Origin: Patiria pectinifera
Taxonomy: Eukaryota; Echinodermata; Asteroidea; Valvatida; Asterinidae
Direction: 5' to 3'
Assembly (NCBI GenBank): GCA_029964075.1
Contig: CM057136.1
Location: forward strand, 11,160,001-11,224,000
DNA length: 64,000 nucleotides
Shown: one piece after another, positions 54,077 to 64,000 of the stretch
Layout of the letters: each line of letters begins with the position of its first letter
Numbering within the stretch: position 1 is the stretch's first letter
The notes under the pieces: generated by a model
The model's database searches: none
What the model was told of the DNA's origin: nothing
What the model saw: only the letters and a program-made list of their open reading frames with translations
Position numbers and translations under genes: made by a program

Positions 54077-54745
54077 GGAATAAATGTGTGCTCCGGAGGT
54101 TTTTATCACTCTGTTTAATACCACTTAGAGTCTGGGTGCTGATAATTACCCGAGCCGGAGGCGAGGGTAATTATCAGCACCCAGACTCTAAGTGGTATTA
54201 AACAGAGTGATAAATACCGACCGAGCACACATTTATTCCCATTCATAAATACCTTTTCGGTAAAAAAAGATCAAACAATTCATTCAAAAATCCTGATTTT
54301 GTTCAGCAAGTTCACTTCATGCTTTTTGAAACATCCCTCTAGCAAAATAATGGAATTTTCAGCTGGCGAGTAAGATGTAAACAACCCTTTTATGGAGATT
54401 GACGCGCGTAGCATGTTCTGTGCGACATGGACGCGATGTCGCGCAGAACGCACCTGGGGCGTTGCGTTTTGAATTTAGAACTATAAAATTCTGACTCGCT
54501 GGTAGTGTTGCGCATGCCTACGTGAGGACTGTGATTGTTCAACCAATAAAACGGTAAGAGGCACTGGATTTTTAGGAGTCCACATTTTATGTGACACTGG
54601 AAAAGTGTTTAAGACTGGTCTTAAACACTTTTCCATGTCTGTCCATGTCTTTATTATCCGTTTAATACCGGCCACGTGACGGGCTCTCGACCAATAGGAA
54701 TGCGTAAACTGTCTTACGCATATGAGGTATTTATGAATGAAATTT
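54077..54745. mobile_element. palindrome-headed insertion in LINE
   Basis: Arms of about 75 bp (54077-54151 and 54164-54239; e.g. CACTTAGAGTCTGGGTGCTG with its exact complement) flank a 12-bp loop. Beyond them, CATTCATAAATACC (54240) and GGTATTTATGAATG (54726) form another inverted pair. Removing the block joins LINE text WKIIN to NEILNKK. Confidence 0.78.
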
Positions 54746-56000
54746 TAAATAAAAAGGCGCAAAAATATCAAGCCAATTAATTCGATCAAAATAAACAATA
54801 ATGACGTTAACGACCCTCAAACGATTGCAGAGCATTTCAATCAACGTTTTGTTGACATTGGTCCAGATTTAGCTTCTAAGATACAACATAGTACTTCAGA
54901 CTCAATAAGTTATATCCAAGGTAACTTTCCCGATTCTCTATTTTTAAGCCCAGTCACCGAGGAAGAACTATTTGATTGTATCAGTAAACTTCCAAATAAG
55001 AAGAGCTCTGGTCATGATGAACTTGATATTTTGATAAAAAATATTGCTCCCTTTATTGTTCACCCTTTAACAGATATCTTTAATCACTCTTTGATTTCCG
55101 GAGAGGTCCCTAATGAACTTAAAATTAAGTTACTCCAGTTTACAAAAATGGTGATCGTTCCCATGTCACTAATTATCGCCCCATATCTGTCTTGCCATTC
55201 TTCTCAAAATTGTTAGAAAGGTTAGTTGCAAACTGTCTTGGAAAAATTTATCGCTAGATTTAACATACTGTCACAATCTCAGTATGGCTTCAGGGCCAAA
55301 TATTCAACTGAACTTGCCTTGATTGATTTAGTTGATAAAGTAACATCTAGTCTGGACAAACGTGAGCATACAGTTGGCATTTTTTTTTATCTTTCTAAGG
55401 CATTTGATACCATAAATCATGATATTCTAATTAATAAACTACAAACATATGGTGTAAGAGGTACTGCACTCGAATGGTTTAAAGATCACTTGAGAAATAG
55501 GAAACAATTTGTTGTCTGGCAAAATACAAAGTCCAATTACAAACCAATCACCTGTGGTGTGCCCATCTTATTGTATATTGTGCCGTATTTTACATCAAAT
55601 TTCTTGGCAATGACAGATCCAACACTCGCGTGAATTCACAGGAAGCCTAACAAGTAAGTGATTTACCTATGGGCAAAATTATACGTGGTTATGTGTAGCG
55701 GATCAAAAGATAGAATGCTTTCGCTTGTATTTACGCGAGGGAAGCGCGTTGCGTTGTATACAATGCCACGTTCACAGGTCTACAGCAACGTAAAATAGTC
55801 AAATGTGCATGTATGCAGGCGCACTTTTGACCAAAACTGAATGTCGGGCAACAGCCGTACCAATGCACATTGTCAAAATTTGATGCAAGCTAGTGAGGGC
55901 GCGATTATCACAAACTATGACGTCATGAAACACGACGCTTTCGTGAATGAATGGCAGCAAAACTCGTCCGAAGTCAACTCGAAATTACAAGATAACTAGA

Positions 56001-56579
56001 CAGTTCTTCTGATTTGAAAATCACAGGCGTGTGGAAAAAGGCACACCTGGATTTTTCTAGGTGTGCATTTTTCTAGGTGTTTGAGCGCAACTATGTAGGC
56101 CTATCCTTGACCTTGTGGAGACATTTCCACAATAGGGAACAAAAGATTGTATAGGTCTCCACAGGGCAATTTCTATAGATGAATAGGTCTCCACAAGGTT
56201 TGCATGAAATAGATATATATATGGATTTTACTCAAAAACTAGGACTTTCCAAGGTGGGTTGATCTGTCGCAAATGGAAGAGTTTTAGAAAAGGATATTAA
56301 GTCCGAATTTCAGCCAAGGAAATTAATTCTGGTTAAAATGAGAGCATTTTGGAACTCCACTTTCAAACTCGAAAACTTTACTACAAAACTACACGACAAC
56401 AAAGAAATGTCTCCACAAGGATACAAATTCGAGAATGTGTGGTAAATTCGAGAGTGTGTGATCTGTGGTCAAGGGAAATTCAGGCGTGCAATTATTCACA
56501 CTTCTCAGGAAGCTTTTTGGTGTGCGATGGTGTGGGGGTGTGATCGCACGCCTCAAATCAGAAGGACTGACTAGACCTC
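56001..56579. mobile_element. MITE family 6 with nested element
   Basis: The ends are CAGTTCTTCTGATTTGA and TCAAATCAGAAGGACTG, with the 6-bp duplication ACTAGA at 55995-56000 and 56580-56585. A second element occupies 56102-56425. Confidence 0.88.
56102..56425. mobile_element. nested MITE (CTTGTGGAGACATTTC ends)
   Basis: CTTGTGGAGACATTTC and GAAATGTCTCCACAAG are inverted. GGTCTCCACA words recur inside. It lies inside the family-6 copy. Confidence 0.78.
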
Positions 56580-56932
56580 TGAAAGTGCAGAATCTCACGT
56601 TTTGTTGATATTAAGCAGTTGTAGACGGCATTGTGTGAGTATAAAGTGACAAAATAATTGCGATTTCAAATTGCTGTTCGGCTCCCCTAGCAACGGACTT
56701 TCCGCGCTCAGACCACAGGTGGGATGTGTGACGGTTAATACGGAGGTAGTCCAGTATTACCGTTACATTAATGGGACTATAAGTTTTGTAGAGGAAAAGA
56801 GTGGTTGCTTTGCTATTTTTAACTTAAGCCACTTAGTGACTTACTTGGTTGCAAAGCCTTATCTGCGCAGAATATGTTTGTTCCTTCCTAGGCTCCTAGC
56901 CTCCATGTGATAGGAGTAACTACTAGTATTAC

Positions 56933-57898
56933 CTAGCTCTACTGAGTGGAGCGTTGAATTACGGGTACCCCTCCATACCAACGCTCCACCGATTCGCCAT
57001 ACTTTGGGGGCACCATCACAGTAGCATAGTCACAAACCCACGCGAGGACAAAAAGACCCCAAAAAACCGGTAAAGAGATTACAAATGAGAGAGACAGTTA
57101 TCCTGGATTGATCTATACATTCTTGACATTTCATGAGACCCCTTATATTGTTCCCAAACAGCGAACATTTTGGAAAAAAACAGCAAAATAGTCTGAAAAC
57201 TTACAGTTCAATGTGTTTGCATGGAGGCTCAGTTCTTGAATTAGCTTGTCAATGAGGGCGTCTGACGTGACGTCACCGTCGTTGCTCGATCGCAAAGAAA
57301 AACAAGTCGCGCTTTATCAACGACTGTTTCGTGTAATGATACGTGCTCCGATCCGCGCCGTACGACAGTATGGGCTTTGAACAAACCCAGGGTGGAGACG
57401 TCATTAATTTGTTTAGAACGTGTCGTTTCAGCCGTCTCCACCTTGGGTGTGTTCAAAGCCTATACTGTCGTACGGCGCGGATCGGAGCACGTATCATTAC
57501 ACGAAACAGTCGTTGATAAAGCGCGACTTGTTTTTCTTCGCGAGCAAGCAACGACGGTGACGTCACGTTAGACGCCCTCATTGACAAGCTAATTCAAGAA
57601 CTGAGCCTCCATGCTCATGAATTGTAAGTTTTCAGACTATTTTGCTGTTTTTTTTCCAAAATGTTCGCTGTTTGGGAACAATATTATAAGGGGTCTCATG
57701 GAATGTCAAGAATGTATAGATCAATCCAGGATAACTGTCTCTCTCATTTGTAATCTCTTTACCGGTTTTTTGGGGTCTTTTTGTCCTCGCGTGGGTTTGT
57801 GACTATGCTACTGTGATGGTGCCCCCAAAGTATGGCGAATCGGTGGAGCGTTGGTATGGAGGGGTACCCGTAATTCAACGCTCCACTCAGTAGAGCTA
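56933..57898. repeat. 966-bp near-perfect palindrome
   Basis: Two arms of about 460 bp, from CTAGCTCTACTGAGTGGAGC to GCTCCACTCAGTAGAGCTAG, are inverted around a short spacer at about 57393-57430 (axis about 57415). The arms differ at few positions. TTAC occurs on both outer sides (possible 4-bp target duplication). Each arm has a TGACGTCA-like site near 57270/57560. The mirrored 60-70-residue ORFs (HTVVRRGSEHVSLHETVVDK on both strands) are a consequence of the palindrome. Confidence 0.92.
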
Positions 57899-60500
57899 GT
57901 TACCATTACGAGGATCGAGGATACGAAATTAATATTTTATGAATATGATTACTATAGTTTAAAGTTAAGGCCTACGTACCTTCCCCTCAAAAACGTTCTC
58001 CCTTTTGATATGGACACAAGTTTTAGGAAAGTCACCACTATTATTGCATCATTTAATAATGTAACATCAACAAATTAAGCGATAAAGTCACGCACGATCT
58101 TTTTTCTGGCTGCGACAATTGTTGAGTCTGGTACCTTTTATTATGAGCGCTATATTATCATTGTCAGGAGTGGTGTTATCAGACTGAAAGACTATTATTA
58201 AACTGGTAGCCTACACTTTCTTGTTTTCATTATTTGGTGTAGTGTTACTAACAACCTCGTCCCCAGGATGTCGAGCAGTACGCGCCCACCACTACCTGCT
58301 CTCTCACCCTGGTATTGGATCATTTGCATGTGCAAGATTTTTGAACTCGTATGCAAATTAGGAGTAGTCTGGTGCCTGCCTGTGCGTTACATTTGCGTTT
58401 GTTTTTGTATGCGGTGTCTGGGGTAAAAACAGAATCAATTCGTCGCACTAGTGAGCGCGAGCATGGCGTGAGTTACGAAAACATGATTTTATTTTAATTA
58501 AACTGTTACGATCTTAACGAGACAACATGCAGTATGACATTTCATATTAATATTAACAAACTGGAAAGGAAAGGAATATTTTCGAGAAGGCGTGGACGAA
58601 TGATTGCGAAAACACGTACTGCACGTTGTGAATAACAACACCAAGTACACGATATAAATCCATTTCTAGCCAATTGCGGTATCGAATCAGGATGCAGGAA
58701 GGAAGTTTCCTATCCAGGGTTTACTATTGGAAACAACGTTGGAAATAAAGTAAGCACTGAAGACGAGGTTGTGTTACTAATAATTTCTACACTTATTTCC
58801 ATTAATTACTGTTACGGTTACCGGCAGGTGTAGTCTTACCTTAAACAAAACTATAATTAAAATGTTATTCTTTACTTTTCCTTATTATAGGTTCCAGATC
58901 AAGTGATTGTTGACATTATTAAAGGGGCCATGTGATGATTTTTTTCTTAGGAACACATTTTGTGCAACTTTCTACTATAGTCCTAAATGTATGAAAACTA
59001 TTTGAAATCCCTTTTTGGTTAATTTTACTGAAAGTACACTTCTTTAAACATAAAAAAAATACATGTTTTGTTTAACTTCGACAATGGCTCAATCAGGGAT
59101 GAAGCAGACAGTAACTGACACTAGATGGCGCTGTTCATAATTAAAAACTGAGGCCTCATCATTTTCGACCGTGCGCACACACACGGACACGTTGACCGGA
59201 GATTGTGCGTACAAGCCCGGGCCGCCCCACGCGAAAATCACGCTGCGCGCTATATCGGTCAGCGGCAAAAAGTGCAACATTCTCGTCAAGCACTTCCTTA
59301 CAGTGACGAATATTTTCAATTTCTCGAAAATGGGTATTCATTTATTATATTTTCAATTTCTCGAAAATTGTTTATTTTTAATTTCGGCTAAAAAAAAAAA
59401 CGATACCCGGAAAATATTCTTTTGGGGTAGAAAAATGGCGTCAAGTGGATCATGTAGTGTTTCATTACTAATCCCTGAAACTTTTAAACAATGTCCAAAA
59501 TTGCACATGGGAGATGATTTTTGACAATAAGCAAACTATCATGGGGTCGATTGTCACGAAGGCAATATTATAGATTGCCTACAGCAAAACGGATCGACAT
59601 AATCACTTGGATGTTGTTGTAGGAAATGAAGGAACGAGGGCACACATTAATTCACTGATTTGATGACGATATGTCTGTTATTATTTTAGGGTTGATAAAC
59701 CAGCTGCCAGTACAGAAAAAAAACCTCTTGGATTTTTTTGTGACACTTCACCTGCCACGAAAAGCTAAAGCGCTTGCGTCAAGCATGCCTGACACCATTA
59801 TGACCCGGCAATATTTTCATATCGTTATGCCGCGCAGTAATCCACGGACTAAAAACTAGCGTATTAGTGTATAAAGTATAGCAAATTCTATTTAATTACT
59901 GGAAGGTCACCGTTGTACAATGTATACATGTTAAATTCATCCGTCCGTTCAAAACGTTTAAATGCGGCTGAACATAATTGTGTGAAAACAAAAAAAAAAT
60001 TTCACTCGGGCTGAATTAAGCTAATTTGTCTTCCGGGAAGATGAATTTACATGTATATATTAAAACAGCTGTTCTCTAAACTACAATTTATCTGGACTTC
60101 AAGGACCAGTTCAAAAGTATAGGGTGGAGGAAGTGGGCCTTTCAGGACCTTCGAAATATAGCCTGGAGTCTCTCAACAATTGTGAAATTGAAAAGAAAAA
60201 CCATGACAGCTGATCTTCACGCCTAACACTTGAATGTTTATATTGAAACAATACAAAATGAACAAGAGCTGTATCGGAATCCACCTCACACATTTTCCCC
60301 AGATAATCACCGTCAGTCACACCATTTTTACGCTAAAATATTTTTTTCTCGCCAAAGTCTTGAAAGCGCAGGAATGAACTTTTCTTTAATTTTAACTGGG
60401 AACAGTGTAAAAAACAAAAACAAAAAAACAACAACTAAACTAGATCAAAAATAGGATTGATGATAAATCTTTTGTCAAAACTTGGATTAACCCCCCACCT
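57899..60500. other. unassigned region left of the opsin
   Basis: AT-rich with scattered GC-richer patches (58280-58400, 59165-59260). The start TTAAAGGGGCCATGTGATG at 58919 looks like a TTAA-type element end, but no matching right end was found. A direct repeat of TTTTCAATTTCTCGAAAAT occurs at 59312 and 59350. Confidence 0.4.
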
Positions 60501-60504
60501 AGTC

Positions 60505-60545
60505 TATGTAATAGACCTGTCACCACGGCGAATGCCGTGGTCTAT
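60505..60545. repeat. imperfect hairpin
   Basis: TAATAGACCTGTCACCACGGC pairs with GCCGTGGTCTATTA around GAAT. Confidence 0.55.
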
Positions 60546-61789
60546 TATCCGTGAGCAGATTCGCTGATTAATTAGGCAAGACAACCGACTCTTGGCCCTC
60601 CTAGATTTTGACCAATCAGTGAGCGCCTTCTATATCGGGTCTTCGGTCTTTCACCCGTTGTGCGTCATAGACAATGGATTAAAAATAAAATGTGTCACGT
60701 GCTCTGTATCATGTTACACGATATTGCGCCCGGCTGTTGTTGTATTACAAAACACTGCATTCGAATTGACCAATCAAACCATTTAGTCCCGATTTAGGAA
60801 TGAAATGACGTCACGATTTAGTAAAGTCGACTCCGATTGGCTGGCGCGCGGCTTGCATAAATTTGCAGTCAGACGTTCTCCAGGAATTGGCTCCGTGGAT
60901 AACGGGTGATACTCAGACTCCCCCCCCCACACACACCCCGGTCTACGTGCAAAGATAGGCCAACCCCAGGTTTTATATTCAGTATTAAATTGAATAATTT
61001 AATATTACATTTGATACAATTTTTCAAATGAGAATTAGAAGCATTACTATTTTGTTCCATCATTTTGAAAATGTATATTTGTTTTAAATAACACGGCTCA
61101 CGGTTTACAAGTATACAACGTACAAGCCACAACCCGCACCCTCTCGTGAATTGGTTACAAATATTGTTAATGTAAAATAACAAAATAAAAACAATAAAAT
61201 ATCCAGAAGGACATATAAACCGTGTTCATGCGTGACAGTTGCTTGAATAATGATGTTGCCTTGAAAAACGAATCCATAGGCGTGATGTATTTTATTATAG
61301 TTTATTATGCTAATATAGATCGAGGCGGAGTGGCGTTCGATGAAAACATTTATTCATTTGCACACCAGTTTTCTTTGGTTGATTTGTATTTTATACCATC
61401 CAGAACTCCAGACTCAAGAACCATTTAATTTCAAGAGTATAGGTCTGGGAGCTAGATATACGCCAATGTCAAGAAAAAAAATTCCCCGATGTCCGCGTCT
61501 ATGATCGCTGTCGTGTAATTATTGCCGTAACTCGTCACATGCAGTCCAGTTCCAACTGGAGCGGAAAAACAATAGGTCTTCAACTTTATCTGTCATGTCT
61601 AAAACAAAGATATATAATCATCTCATCTTTCATCGTTAATCTTTTATCGTGCGTTCTGAAAGACCCTTGTCTGATTAAATAATATCAGTTCGAGTTGATA
61701 AAAATAAGACACGTGGACGAAAAGACCTTGAGGCAGTTATTAGCAATTGGATCGAGTATAAATCATGTGTAGGAGTGATGATTATGCAG
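60546..61789. other. opsin upstream region, nothing recognised
   Basis: AT-rich sequence with two GC-richer patches near 60700-60910; no repeat or ORF of note. Confidence 0.4.
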
Positions 61790-61792
61790 TAG

Positions 61793-61800
61793 TATAAAAG
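61793..61800 (+). promoter_or_regulatory. TATA box (TATAAAAG) of the opsin gene
   Basis: TATAAAAG lies 190 bp before the opsin ATG. No ATG occurs between the expected start site (about 61825) and 61990, so the annotated ATG would be the first in the message. A weaker TATAAAT lies at 61757. Confidence 0.55.
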
Positions 61801-61989
61801 CAGTCACCTGCAGTAATTATCAACTACAAGACGACTTGCAGTGACGATTAAAGCTCGTTGGCCCAGAAATCATCGGTCACTCGTGGCAAGTAATTAAATA
61901 ACACGGTACCCGGAACCAGTCTCACTTGATAACTTCCCGGCGCGCGTGTTTAATATAAAAAAAAACCTCCCCGCATATACGTTATCGGT

Positions 61990-62859
61990 ATGGCAGCGTA
62001 CGTGGCTATCGGCGTGTACCTCTGCGCTGTCATAATCGTTGGTTTTGTCGGCAATGTTCTTGTCATCGTCGCCTTCTGCAAATTCAAGAAGTTGCGGACG
62101 GCCAACAACTGCCTGATCATGAATCTCTCGGTGAGCGATCTGGCAATGGCTGTGGTGGGCACCCCGATGTCGTGCTCAAGCAGCTTCGCCGGCCGCTGGC
62201 TCTACGGTCAAGGTGGGTGTACCTACTACGGGTTTATTAACTATTACTGCGGCTGCATCTCGCTCAACACCTTCGCGGCGATATCCGTGTATCGGTATAT
62301 AGTGATTATGAGGCATGGACCCAATAGACGCTTCACGGTGACAATGATTCTGAAAGTTATCGCGGCGGTTCATGTGATCACACTAATCTGCACCACCCCT
62401 CCCTTGTACGGCTGGAACGAGTTCATCTTGGAGGGATTCAAGACTCAATGTGACATCAACTACCGCGACAAGTCGCCTCTCTTCGTGTCTTACATAGCCT
62501 TCATGTTCCTGGCTCTGTTCTTCGCACCTCTCGGTATCATCGTGAACTGTTACTGGCGGATCTTCACTTTCCTCCACCGGCGGACCCATGAGCAGATCTC
62601 CCAGTCCGTGTCCCTCCAGCTCCGGAACTCGGCCCGCACCATGGAGAAACGGACCACCATCATGATGCTGGTCTGCCTGAGTTTCTTCCTCCTAGCCTGG
62701 ACTCCATACTGCTTCGTGTCCCTCTGGAGTCTCTTTGGGGACCATCGAGACATAACTCCTCCAGTGTCGGCTGCCCCGGCTCTGGTCGCCAAGTCATGCA
62801 TCGTGTTCAATCCCATTATCTACGGGGTGATGAGTCCTCAGTACAGGCGATCCTTTCAG
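61990..62859 (+). CDS. group-4 opsin (RGR/peropsin/neuropsin-like), seven-helix exon
   Basis: A light-sensing or retinal-isomerising G-protein-coupled receptor. Hallmarks: GFVGNVL (helix 1), NLSVSDLA (helix 2), Cys in GGCTYYG and Cys in KTQCDIN (the disulfide pair), WTPY (helix 6), the retinal-binding Lys in ALVAKSCIVF and NPIIY (helix 7), then the start of helix 8. The Glu six residues before the loop-2 Cys (bovine position 181, an ancestral counterion site) is kept; the position-113 equivalent is Tyr. The usual (D/E)RY is YRY. The sequence around GDHRDITPPVSAAPAL resembles peropsin and neuropsin. The N-terminal tail is only about five residues; an in-frame TAA at 61951 blocks extension, although an upstream exon joining at GGCAG|CG cannot be excluded. 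A strong donor, CAG|GTAAGA at 62860, probably ends the exon after RRSFQ; unspliced, the frame would stop at 62967. Confidence 0.85.
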
Positions 62860-62967
62860 GTAAGAGCCTTGGAAAGACCGAGAAAATCCTTAATCAAATG
62901 TGTCTTACAATTACCGTGCAATAACTTCCATGGACCCGTGAACCGGGTACCATACGAGGTGGCATAA

Positions 62968-63370
62968 GTATATAGGAGATGGGCCACCCCTCCCCGCTGT
63001 ACACGTGCGCGCCCCGCCTTGTGTGCCCCCCACTCAAAATTGGGAAAAAGGCAAAAATTATAGATGTTTAATTGCTTAAAACCCCACTGAGTGCCCCCTA
63101 AAAAAAAGGGGTCCCTCCAGATACTCCCTACAAATTGAACTCAGATATCGCCTCCACTAGTACTATACGATAATCCACCTACAGGTTGTGATGTCTCATG
63201 TCATGTCATTGAGCATGGCATTATATTTTAATCACCTCAGTACATTGTATGTTTCACCAATTACAAGAAAAGCAGTGCACAAGTCTGAAGTACATATTGA
63301 AGTATACACATCAGCTCAGAAATTCCCGACAATTACAGAAAACTAACCTAGAAAACTAACAAAACCTAAA
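62968..63370. other. presumed opsin intron, nothing recognised
   Basis: It follows the donor at 62860; no further opsin exon was recognised to the end of the window. Confidence 0.4.
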
Positions 63371-63375
63371 CATCA

Positions 63376-63645
63376 ACAGTAGAAAGCACTCAGAGAGCGC
63401 AAACCTCCGCCAAGGCTGAACAATTCCCCGCCATATTGTCGGTACACTCAAAAGAAATACTCGCATAAAATAATGGTGAAGAATCCTTTTAAAAACAATA
63501 TCATGGATCCAGATCCGGATCACTTCCAAAATCCATTCGATTTGTATTTGTACAAAAGACCACCCCTCAACAAAGTGTCATGCAAATCCGTCCATAAGTT
63601 TTTGAATTATTTGTTAATAGATAAACCAACAAACAAGCTATAAAA
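63376..63645. repeat. RTE-like LINE/SINE 3'-tail repeat
   Basis: It contains AGCGCAAACCTCCGCCAAGG, GATCCAGATCCGGATCACTT and ATGCAAATCCGTCCATAAGT, and ends in ATAAACCAACAAACAAGC, words typical of widespread RTE-type tails in marine invertebrates. Confidence 0.6.
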
Positions 63646-63709
63646 CCAAATCCGACGAAAACCTCTTTTCTGACGCGTGAAATCCTGATTTTCACCAAAC
63701 GGAGCCTTT

Positions 63710-63911
63710 AATGGACCGATCCAGTAAGCCCCGCCCACTGCGCACTGGGCAAGTTAGCACATGCTCCTCTCCAATGCCACGCTGCATTTTCCTGCCGCGC
63801 GCTTCATACGCGCGTGCACGCATGTCGGATTTTGTGCACGCACGTCGGACATAAATCACGGCTGTGATTGGTCAGAACACCATGGGGCGGTGCTTACTGG
63901 ATCGGTCCATT
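63710..63911. mobile_element. inverted-repeat MITE (AATGGACCGATCCAGTAAGC ends)
   Basis: AATGGACCGATCCAGTAAGC pairs with GCTTACTGGATCGGTCCATT; the next bases CCCGCCCA/TGGGGCGG also pair. It is about 200 bp and GC-richer than its flanks. Confidence 0.85.
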
Positions 63912-64000
63912 TGGCTGCTCTGTTTCACATTCCACAATGTTTTCTTCCAGACGGCACAAAGGATAATACATTTCCAATGTCACTTCTAGTCCTACCCTAA

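Larger units (their letters stand above)
51580..55600 (+). mobile_element. degraded CR1/Jockey-type non-LTR retrotransposon (LINE), interrupted
   Basis: The order of fragments is as in a LINE ORF2. Apurinic-type endonuclease pieces: FQIIGLTETWLKSDPEPLLG (about 51900) and NRQNQTGGGVMMYVKDSLTY (52818-52875), then LIYRPPG and LLGDFNIN-like text. Linker: NPWITKGLLKSIKKKNKLYK (53858-53917). RT: KLPNKKSSGHDELD (54985-55030), QYGFRAKYSTELALIDLV (55280-55335), then LSKAFDTINHDILINKLQ (55390-55443). Stops and frameshifts are frequent, and motif A has Tyr in place of the catalytic Asp (FFYLSKAFD for FxDLSKAFD). The match ends at CGVP near 55563, before the YADD box. Insertions at 51988-52815, 53306-53625 and 54077-54745 split it. 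It is a pseudogene. Confidence 0.85.

Noticed and set aside
57241-57571. Pair of divergent 64-71-residue ORFs as a duplicated gene
   Set aside because: They are mirror images forced by the palindrome, lack a recognisable domain, and diverge at the loop.
58919-59525. TTAA-type element starting TTAAAGGGGCCATGTGATG
   Set aside because: No inverted partner for this end was found before 59.6 kb, so the border could be chance.
62860-62967. C-terminal read-through of the opsin to the TAA at 62967 as the true end
   Set aside because: The CAG|GTAAGA donor after RRSFQ is strong and falls where helix 8 begins; read-through remains possible but less likely.
63761-64000. ORF at the right edge
   Set aside because: Begins inside the inverted-repeat MITE 63710-63911; no opsin C-terminal features.

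Overview
This is eukaryotic, most likely marine-invertebrate, nuclear DNA: spliced genes with small exons and large AT-rich introns, dense short inverted-repeat transposons (MITEs), satellite arrays, SINE-like repeats, a degraded non-LTR retrotransposon and many TACATGTA-type microsatellites. The gene set and repeat style fit a deuterostome such as an echinoderm (perhaps a sea star). That placement is inference; no gene here is species-diagnostic by eye.

Four protein-coding genes can be assembled at splice-site level. (1) HADH, plus strand, 887-8767: the last six coding exons of mitochondrial 3-hydroxyacyl-CoA dehydrogenase; its N-terminal exons lie left of the window. (2) GTF2H5, plus strand, 12085-15781: both coding exons of the TFIIH subunit TTDA/p8, giving 70 residues; exon 1 holds only 35 coding bases. 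A damaged tandem copy of its 3' end follows at 15868-16047. (3) GHITM/TMBIM5, minus strand, 50379-35689: all seven coding exons, 342 residues, with an intron in the 5' UTR. (4) A group-4 (RGR/peropsin/neuropsin-like) opsin, plus strand, 61990-62859, all seven helices in one exon behind a TATA box. Two further candidate exons near 17.6 and 19.8 kb are unassigned.

The rest is mostly repeats. 0-20 kb: HADH and GTF2H5 introns filled with MITEs, SINE-like pieces and a Foldback-like element (12204-13828) whose terminal inverted repeats are 16-bp tandem arrays. 20.7-27.7 kb: about 7 kb of a roughly 68-bp satellite arranged as two head-to-head arms around a 230-bp centre, with a degenerate outlier at 29.5-29.95 kb. 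28-32.3 kb: GC-rich 48-bp repeat, GGCTGGCA minisatellite, and a 1.35-kb inverted-repeat element carrying a tandem duplication and a nested hAT-like MITE. 32.3-34.8 kb: AT-rich with no recognised content. 35.7-50.4 kb: GHITM with MITE-filled introns. 51.6-55.6 kb: a dead CR1/Jockey-type LINE split by three nested insertions. 56-58 kb: a nested MITE and a 966-bp near-perfect palindrome. 58-64 kb: the opsin with sparse repeats.

The strongest unexpected signal is a set of TTAA-flanked MITEs. Three families with different termini (AGGGAATGTACAAC, AGCTATAGTCCATC, AGGCATAGAGGATC) share a homologous core ending in a central palindrome that opens with CCAACG and closes with its complement. About a dozen copies lie in this window. 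Two end within about 35 bp of HADH 3' splice sites, one holds the likely HADH poly(A) signal, and a pair of them brackets a GHITM intron segment that also appears inside the LINE 7 kb away.
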